Of a DNA stretch of 58,119 bases, positions 52,628-58,119 are shown piece by piece. This DNA is from Streptomyces capoamus (GTDB lineage: Bacteria; Actinomycetota; Actinomycetes; Streptomycetales; Streptomycetaceae). Every line of letters starts with the position of its first letter. Within the stretch, counting starts at the first letter, position 1. The DNA lies in contig NZ_BNBF01000001.1 of the NCBI RefSeq assembly GCF_014654935.1, positions 691,125 to 749,243 on the forward strand, written 5' to 3'. A program made the translations under genes and the position numbers. Under the pieces are notes generated by a model that saw only the letters and a program-made list of their open reading frames with translations, was not told the origin of the DNA and did not search any database.

Positions 52628-54310
52628 ATGGCCGCCAAGGACGCGGACGTCATCGTCGTCGGAGCGGGCCTCGCCGGCCTGGTCGCGGCACACGAACTCA
52701 CCAGCCGGGGCCGCCGGGTGGCCCTCGTCGACCAGGAGAACGCCGCCAACCTCGGCGGCCAGGCGTTCTGGTCCTTCGGCGGGCTCTTCCTCGTCGACTC
52801 GCCCGAGCAGCGCCGCCTCGGCATCAAGGACTCCCTCGCCCTCGCCTGGAGCGACTGGCAGGGCAGCGCGCAGTTCGACCGTACGGACGACGAGGACTCC
52901 TGGGCGGTGCGCTGGGCCCGCGCCTACGTCGAGTTCGCGGCCGGCGAGAAGCGCTCCTGGCTCCAGGGACACGGCATCGAGCTGCTGCCCACCGTCGGCT
53001 GGGCCGAGCGCGGCGACCTGCGCGCCGACGGACACGGCAACTCGGTACCCCGCTTCCACATCGCCTGGGGCACCGGCACCGGCGTGGTCGAGCCCTTCGT
53101 GCGCTACGCCCGGCAGGCCGCCCGGGACGGCCTGCTCACCTTCCACCACCGCCACCGGGTGGACGAGCTGGTCGTCGAGGGCGGCGCGGCACGGGGCGTG
53201 CGCGGCACCGTCCTCGCCCCCGACGACTCCCCGCGCGGTGCGGCCTCCAACCGTGACCGCGCCGGCGAGTTCGAACTCGCCGCACAGGCCGTCGTCGTCA
53301 CCACCGGCGGCATCGGCGCCGACCACGACATCGTCCGCCGCCACTGGCCCGAGCGTCTCGGCACGCCCCCCGCCCGGATGGTCACCGGCGTCCCGGCCTA
53401 CGTCGACGGCCGCATGCTCGACATCAGCGCCGAGGCCGGCGTCCGGCTCGTCAACCGCGACCGCATGTGGCACTACACCGAGGGCCTGCAGAACTGGGAC
53501 CCGATATGGCCCGGCCACGGCATCCGCATCCTGCCCGGCCCGTCGTCCGTCTGGCTCGACGCCCTCGGCCGCCGGCTGCCCGACCCCTGCCTGCCCGGCT
53601 ACGACACCCTCGGCACGCTCCGCCACCTGCGCACCACCGAGGACATCGCCGGCTACGACCACTCCTGGTTCATCCTCACCCGGAAGATCATCGAGAAGGA
53701 GTTCGCGCTCTCCGGCTCCGAGCAGAACCCGGACATCACCGCCAAGGACCGCAAGGCCGTGCTGCGCGACCGGCTCCTCGGCAAGGGAGCCCCCGCGCCC
53801 GTCCAGGCCTTCCTCGACAAGGGCGCCGACTTCGTCACCGCGGGCAGCCTCGGGCAACTGGTCGACGAGATGAACGCCCTCACCGGCGAACCGCTGCTGG
53901 ACGCCGCCGAGGTGCGCCGCCAGATCGAGGCCCGGGACCTGCAGATCGCCAACCCCTACAGCAAGGACGCCCAGGTGCAGGGCATCCGCAACGCCCGCCG
54001 CTACATCGGCGACCGGCTCGGCCGGGTCGCCACCCCGCACCGCCTCCTCGACCCGGCCGCCGGCCCGCTCATCGGGGTCCGGCTGCACGTGCTGACCCGC
54101 AAGACCCTCGGCGGCATCCAGACCGACCTCGACTCCCGGGCGCTCGGGGCCGACGGGACCCCCATCGAGGGGCTGTACGCGGCCGGCGAGGTGGCCGGGT
54201 TCGGCGGCGGCGGCGTACACGGCTACAACGCGCTGGAGGGCACCTTCCTCGGCGGCTGCCTGTTCTCCGGGCGGGCCGCGGGCCGGCACGCGGCCCGGCA
54301 CACCGGCTGA
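52628..54310 (+). CDS. FAD-binding dehydrogenase (KstD/fumarate-reductase-like)
   Basis: A 560-residue flavoprotein of the 3-ketosteroid-delta-1-dehydrogenase / fumarate reductase group. It opens DADVIVVGAGLAGLVAAHELTSRGRRVALVDQE (FAD motif), has AVVVTTGGIGADHDIVRRHWP, and ends GLYAAGEVAGFGGGGVHGYNALEGTFLGGCLFSGRAAG. ATG at 52628 with GGAAGGA upstream is preferred; ATG 52598 is an alternative. Distinct substrates in this group include steroids, tricarballylate and flavocytochrome ligands. Downstream of the TetR gene in the same direction, 52 bp away. Confidence 0.9.
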   Translation: MAAKDADVIVVGAGLAGLVAAHELTSRGRRVALVDQENAANLGGQAFWSFGGLFLVDSPEQRRLGIKDSLALAWSDWQGSAQFDRTDDEDSWAVRWARAYVEFAAGEKRSWLQGHGIELLPTVGWAERGDLRADGHGNSVPRFHIAWGTGTGVVEPFVRYARQAARDGLLTFHHRHRVDELVVEGGAARGVRGTVLAPDDSPRGAASNRDRAGEFELAAQAVVVTTGGIGADHDIVRRHWPERLGTPPARMVTGVPAYVDGRMLDISAEAGVRLVNRDRMWHYTEGLQNWDPIWPGHGIRILPGPSSVWLDALGRRLPDPCLPGYDTLGTLRHLRTTEDIAGYDHSWFILTRKIIEKEFALSGSEQNPDITAKDRKAVLRDRLLGKGAPAPVQAFLDKGADFVTAGSLGQLVDEMNALTGEPLLDAAEVRRQIEARDLQIANPYSKDAQVQGIRNARRYIGDRLGRVATPHRLLDPAAGPLIGVRLHVLTRKTLGGIQTDLDSRALGADGTPIEGLYAAGEVAGFGGGGVHGYNALEGTFLGGCLFSGRAAGRHAARHTG

Positions 54311-54312
54311 CC

Positions 54313-54660
54313 TCAGCCCCCCAGCAGCTCCGCGAGGACGTGCGCGTGGCTCTCCCCGGTCTTCTTGGACGCCGTCAGGAGGGTCACCGTGCCCGTGCGG
54401 GCCGCTTTCCTGAGGCGGTCCAGCAGCTCGGCGGCCTCCGGGGCGCCGAGCTCCGCCTCGTACCGGCTCCTGAACTCCTCGTACGAGCCCCCGCCGTGGT
54501 ACCACGTGCGCAGCTCGGAGGACGGGGTCAGCCCCTTCGGCCACTCGTCCACGCGCGCCTCGTCCTTGGCGAGTCCGCGCGGCCACAGCCGGTCGACCAG
54601 CACGCGCAGGCCGTCGTCGGGCTCGGGCGGTTCGTAGATACGGCGCACGCGCACGCTCAC
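54313..54660 (-). CDS. DUF488 family protein
   Basis: A 115-residue protein with RVRRIYEPPEPDDGLRVLVDRLWPRGLAKDEARVDEWPKGLTPSSELRTWYHGG and the closing VTLLTASKKTGESHAHVLAELL, diagnostic of the DUF488/YeaO group. GTG at 54660 with GAGAGGGG upstream is the right start; a longer frame is not supported. The fold relates to nucleoside/nitrate-stress proteins of unknown function. It converges with the dehydrogenase, stop to stop with 2 bp between. Confidence 0.9.
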   Translation of the reverse strand: MSVRVRRIYEPPEPDDGLRVLVDRLWPRGLAKDEARVDEWPKGLTPSSELRTWYHGGGSYEEFRSRYEAELGAPEAAELLDRLRKAARTGTVTLLTASKKTGESHAHVLAELLGG

Positions 54661-54829
54661 GGTCGGGGCCCCTCTCGGGTCTGCGGACGGTGCCGCGAGC
54701 GTACTGCGCCCCGTCCCGCCCACCCGGCGGCGACGCGGCACGACTTGACCGGAACAAGGGGGAAACCGGCAGTGCCCGGCGCCTAGTCTGACGGCCAGTC
54801 GATCACCGGCCACCCTCCGAGGAGCGCAC

Positions 54830-56239
54830 GTGACGCCACCGAGCAGACAGCCCGCCCGCCGCCGCACCGCCGTTCTCGCCACCGTCCCCGTCGCCGTCGC
54901 GGCGCTCCTCGGCGCCACCGCACCCACGGCGGACGGCACCGCCGGCGCCCCCGGCGCGGGCGACCCGTACTTCCCGCTGAGCGGCAACGGCGGCTACGAC
55001 GTCCGCCACTACGACCTGACGCTCGGCTACGACACCGGCTCCCGCCGCCTGGACGGCACGGCCGTCCTCACCGCCCGCGCCACCCGCGAACTCACCCGGT
55101 TCGACCTCGACCTCAAGGGCCTGACGGTCACCGCCGTCACCGTCGACCGCACCGGGGCGTCCTTCCGGCGCGACGGCCAGGAACTCGTCGTGACCCCACG
55201 TCACATCCTGCGCGCGGGCCGCACGTTCCGCGTCACGGTCGCCTACCACGGCACCCCGAAGCCGGTCACCGACCCCGACGGCTCGGCGGACGGCTGGATC
55301 CCCACCGACGACGGCGCGTTCGTCGCGGGCGAGCCGCAGGGCGCCATGACCTGGTTCCCGGTCAACGGCCACCCCAAGGACAAGGCCGCGTACGACTTCA
55401 CCCTCACCGTGCCGAAGGGCCGCACCGCCGTCGCCAACGGCGTCCTGCTGGGGCAGCACACCGCGCACGGCAGGACCACCTTCCGCTGGCGCCAGACCCG
55501 GCCCATGGCCGCCTACCTGGCCACCGCCACCATCGGCAGATTCCGGGTCGAGCGGTACACCACCCGCGACGGCATCCAGGTGTACAACGCCGTGGACGCC
55601 CGCGAGGCGCGCGCCGCGGCGCCGGTCCTGAAGCAGCTGCCCGCCGTACTCGCCTGGGAGAGCAAGCTGTTCGGACCGTACCCGTTCCGGGCGGCCGGCG
55701 CGGTCGTCGACCACGCCCCGGACGTCGGCTACGCCCTGGAGACCTAGACCCGGCCGCTCTACGACTCCGCGCCCGACCTGGACACCCTCGTCCACGAAAG
55801 CGCCCACCAGTGGTTCGGGGACTCCGTCACCCTCACCGCCTGGAAGGACATCTGGCTCAACGAGGGCTTCGCCACCTACGCCGAGTGGCTGTACACCGAA
55901 CAGCACGGCGGCCGCAGCGCCCAGCGGACCTTCGACGCCCTCTACGCCCGGCCCGCGAGCGACGGCCTGTGGGCCTACCCGCCCGGCGATCCCGGCAGCG
56001 GCGCCCGGATCTTCGGCACCCCCGTCTACGCCCGCGGCGCCATGGCCCTGCACGAGCTGCGCCGGGCCGTCGGCGACCGGGACTTCTTCCGGATCCTGCG
56101 CGTCTGGGCCACCGGGCACCGCGGCGGACACGGGACCACCGCACAGTTCGCCAGGCTTGCCGAGAAGACCTCGGGGAAGCAGCTGGACGGGCTGCTGCAC
56201 ACCTGGCTGTACACGCCGGGCAAGCCGGACAGGCCCTGA
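54830..56239 (+). pseudogene. M1-family aminopeptidase interrupted by an in-frame amber codon
   Basis: The full frame (470 codons) encodes a secreted M1 metallopeptidase: signal peptide (residues 1-40), beta-rich N domain (YDVRHYDLTLGYDTGSRRLDGTAVL), then the zinc site HESAHQWFG and the second ligand Glu in [18 protein letters not shown], and a short C domain. At codon 306 (55745-55747) the frame has TAG inside [22 protein letters not shown]; intact relatives read Q here, one C-to-T change from CAG. The stop precedes the zinc site, so the 305-residue product would be inactive. GTG at 54830 follows GAGGAG. Confidence 0.85.
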
Positions 56240-56253
56240 ACTCCGGCCTGTTC
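56227..56253 (+). terminator. Hairpin over the M1 stop codon
   Basis: GGACAGGCC, nine-base loop including the stop, GGCCTGTTC: a stem of seven perfect pairs plus one wobble and one outer pair. Candidate terminator between the aminopeptidase and the transpeptidase gene. Confidence 0.5.
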
Positions 56254-56311
56254 GACACCGGACGGTGCCGGTACTGACCACTTCCAAACAACCGTCCCCC
56301 ACGATCGGATC

Positions 56312-57046
56312 ATGATCCAGCGCAGAACCGCCGTCGCCCTGCTCGCCTCCCCGCTGCTGCTCACCGGCTGCGGCGGCGGAGCCGAGGCGACCGAGCGCCG
56401 TACCCCGGCCCACGGCCCGGACCCGGCGCCGACCCCCGACACGTCCACCCGGCCGGCACCCGGGGGCATACCCGGGCTCGGGCCCCGGCGCAGCGCGGCG
56501 ATACCGGGGCGCTGCGAGCAGGCCGTCGTCGTCACCGGGCGGGGCCGCGAATCCCCGCTCTGCACGGTCGTCCTGCACCAGCGCACCGACACCGGCTGGC
56601 GGTCCGGTCCCGCCTGGCCGGCCCACAACGCGCTGCACGGCTGGAGCGCCCGCCACCGGGCCGGCGACCTGCGCTCCCCGCTCGGCGTCTACACCCTCTC
56701 CGACGCCGGCGGCCTGCTCCCGGACCCCGGCAGCAAGCTGCCCTACCACCGCTCCGGCGGATTCCGCTCGCCCGGCACCGGCTTCGAGGGCGAGCCGCTG
56801 GAAGGCTCCTTCGACTACGTCGTCGCCATCGACTACAACCGCAGACCCGGCACCTCGCCACTGGACTGGACCCGCCCCCTCGGCCCCGGACGCGGCGGGG
56901 GAGTGTGGCTGCACGTCGACCACGGCGGGCCCACGCACGGCTGCGTCAGCGTCGCCAAGGCGCACATGAAGGAGCTGCTGCGCACCCTCGACCCCGGCCG
57001 GCATCCCGTCGTCGTCATGGGCGACGCCGACTGGCTCGCGCACTGA
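56312..57046 (+). CDS. L,D-transpeptidase (YkuD-fold) lipoprotein
   Basis: A 244-residue exported protein. The signal ends in a lipobox (LLTGC, Cys at about 20), so it is anchored to the outside of the membrane. After a Pro/Thr-rich stretch comes a YkuD-like catalytic domain with the active-site pattern HVDHGGPTHGCVSVAKAHMKELLRTLDPG, in which the HGC Cys is the nucleophile. Such proteins form 3-3 peptidoglycan cross-links or related bonds. The ribosome site is weak. It lies 19 bp before a response regulator gene and might be co-transcribed. Confidence 0.88.
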   Translation: MIQRRTAVALLASPLLLTGCGGGAEATERRTPAHGPDPAPTPDTSTRPAPGGIPGLGPRRSAAIPGRCEQAVVVTGRGRESPLCTVVLHQRTDTGWRSGPAWPAHNALHGWSARHRAGDLRSPLGVYTLSDAGGLLPDPGSKLPYHRSGGFRSPGTGFEGEPLEGSFDYVVAIDYNRRPGTSPLDWTRPLGPGRGGGVWLHVDHGGPTHGCVSVAKAHMKELLRTLDPGRHPVVVMGDADWLAH

Positions 57047-57064
57047 GCCGTAGGATCCGCACTC

Positions 57065-57772
57065 GTGTGCGCACACGTACTGGTCGCCGAGGACGACGAG
57101 AAGCAGGCCGAACTGATCCGCCGCTCCCTGCTGGCCGAGGGGCACACCGCCACGGTCGTGCACGACGGTGCGGCGGCCCTGGACGCCGCCCGCCGGCTCC
57201 GGCCCGACCTCGTCGTACTGGACCTGATGCTCCCCGTCCTCGACGGCTTCGGCGTGTGCCGGGCCCTGCGCGGCGGCACCGGGCGGCCGGACGTCCCGGT
57301 GGTCATGCTCACCGCCCGCTCCGGCGAGGACGACCTGCTGCTCGGCCTCGACGTCGGCGCCGACGACTACCTGACCAAGCCGTACAGCCTGCGCGAACTG
57401 ATGGCCCGGATCCGCACGGTCCTCCGACGCAGCGGGCGGGGCGTCGGCGCCGGGGGCGAGGATCCCGTCGTACGGTCCGCCGGGATCAGCGTGGACCCGG
57501 TGCGGCACGAAGTGCGCTGCGACGGGGCTCCGGTGGAGTGCACACCGGCCGAGTTCCAGATCCTGCTGGCCATGGCGGGCGAGCCGGAGCGCGTGTTCAC
57601 CCGGCGTCAGCTGCTGCAGTGCACCCGCGGCTTCGACCGGGCCTCCACCGAACGGGCCGTCGACGTGCACATCATGAACCTGCGTCGCAAGATCGAGCCC
57701 GACCCGCGGCGCCCGGTCCGCCTGCTGACCGTGTTCGGCGTCGGCTACAAACTCAGCGGCACCCGCCCGTGA
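57065..57772 (+). CDS. OmpR-family response regulator
   Basis: A 235-residue regulator: receiver domain with acidic DD pair (VAEDDEKQ), phospho-Asp in DLVVLDLMLPVLDGFG and Lys in YLTKPYSLREL, then a winged helix (VECTPAEFQILLAMAGEPERVFTRRQLLQC to RAVDVHIMNLRRKIEPDPRRPVRLLTVFGVGYKL). It starts with GTG at 57065. Its stop overlaps the GTG of the sensor kinase gene (GTGA), a standard pair. The upstream transpeptidase suggests an envelope stress or cell-wall signal. Confidence 0.95.
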   Translation: MCAHVLVAEDDEKQAELIRRSLLAEGHTATVVHDGAAALDAARRLRPDLVVLDLMLPVLDGFGVCRALRGGTGRPDVPVVMLTARSGEDDLLLGLDVGADDYLTKPYSLRELMARIRTVLRRSGRGVGAGGEDPVVRSAGISVDPVRHEVRCDGAPVECTPAEFQILLAMAGEPERVFTRRQLLQCTRGFDRASTERAVDVHIMNLRRKIEPDPRRPVRLLTVFGVGYKLSGTRP

Positions 57773-58119
57773 ACGGCCGGCCCCCGAACGGCAGGCGGCG
57801 GATCCCGTGGCGCAAACGGCTGGTCGTCCGGCTGCTGTTCGTCTCCGCGCTGATCGCCGTCTGCTCGGTGGCGGCGACGGCCTGGCTCGCGGTGACGACC
57901 ACCACCAGCGCCCTGAAGGAGGAGCAGGGCCAGGACCTCGCCGCCGACAACCGCATCCTGGCCCGGCTCAGCGGCTACGCCGCCACCCACAGCGACTGGA
58001 CCGGGGTCCGGCCCACCCTGCGGGAGCTGGCCGCCCGCACCGGGCGCCGGATCGCGCTCACCACCGCCGACCGCACCCCGGTCGCCGACTCGGCGCCCCG
58101 CGGCACCCCGCTGCCGCCC
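57769..58119 (+). CDS. Sensor histidine kinase, N-terminal part (3' end outside window)
   Basis: 117 codons visible. After a basic N-terminus (RRRIPWRKRLVVRL), one membrane helix (LLFVSALIAVCSVAATAWLAV, about residues 23-43) leads into an extracellular sensing segment (TSALKEEQGQDLAADNRILARL). HAMP, dimerisation and ATPase domains are outside the window. GTG at 57769 overlaps the regulator stop by four bp, so it is the cognate kinase. Confidence 0.9.
   Translation, partial: MNGRPPNGRRRIPWRKRLVVRLLFVSALIAVCSVAATAWLAVTTTTSALKEEQGQDLAADNRILARLSGYAATHSDWTGVRPTLRELAARTGRRIALTTADRTPVADSAPRGTPLPP

Overview
The window is very GC-rich (codon third positions almost all G or C), carries dense two-strand gene packing, and contains lineage markers of Streptomyces: a tyrosinase operon (melC1-melC2), an SsgA-like sporulation/cell-division protein, a SigB-family sigma factor, a 2-methylisoborneol (2-MIB) terpene locus with its family 2B encapsulin shell, and many LAL/TetR/LysR/AraC/XRE regulators. 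It looks like the accessory arm of a Streptomyces chromosome. No rRNA, tRNA, transposase, integrase, CRISPR array or PKS/NRPS was seen.

Layout. 1-8 kb: end of an aldo/keto reductase, a BlaI-type repressor overlapped with an M56 membrane protease, a VOC protein, adenosine deaminase, a DinB-like protein, a Tat-exported carotenoid oxygenase, a LysR regulator divergent to an aldo/keto reductase, and an NTF2-like protein. 8-13 kb: a small gene with a rare TTA (bldA) codon, an SH3-like protein that appears frameshifted in a C7 run, an RsbW-like ATPase convergent with a SigB-family sigma gene preceded by two SigB-type promoters, an XRE regulator, a PhnB-like protein, and an aminoglycoside phosphotransferase split by a one-base frameshift. 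13.3-16.7 kb: encapsulin shell, 2-MIB synthase and GPP C-methyltransferase in one operon. 17-26 kb: VOC protein, RNase HI with repeat linker, melC operon, flavin monooxygenase, MFS exporter with its TetR repressor and operator, aldo/keto reductase, membrane proteins. 26-33 kb: SsgA-like protein, F420-type oxidoreductase, a membrane pseudokinase, Ser/Thr dehydratase, and a TPR protein coupled to a polyprenyl synthase behind a long palindrome; next to it lies a 224-bp remnant of an AIM24 gene. 33-41 kb: secreted intradiol dioxygenase and S1 protease that share the same C-terminal carbohydrate-binding module, AraC and LysR regulators, a repeat-rich spacer, a beta-lactamase-fold hydrolase, and an M4 protease with a strong terminator. 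41-51 kb: a 986-residue LAL regulator; an overlapping three-gene operon (receiver plus thioredoxin-reductase-like protein, cyclic-nucleotide-domain histidine kinase, UBP zinc finger), a universal stress protein, a DUF4032 protein, an MBL hydrolase. 51-58 kb: AlkB, TetR with operator array, flavin dehydrogenase, DUF488 protein, an M1 aminopeptidase interrupted by an amber codon, an L,D-transpeptidase lipoprotein, and a two-component pair running off the end.

The most interesting items are the redox/cyclic-nucleotide signalling operon at 44.4-47.8 kb, in which both expected CxxC redox motifs are missing; the 2-MIB encapsulin operon, whose cyclase has an altered metal motif and a short N-terminus; the pseudokinase; and four decayed or frame-broken genes, which point either to local gene decay or to base-level sequence errors. 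Functions are inferred from motifs recognised by eye; no database search was run.
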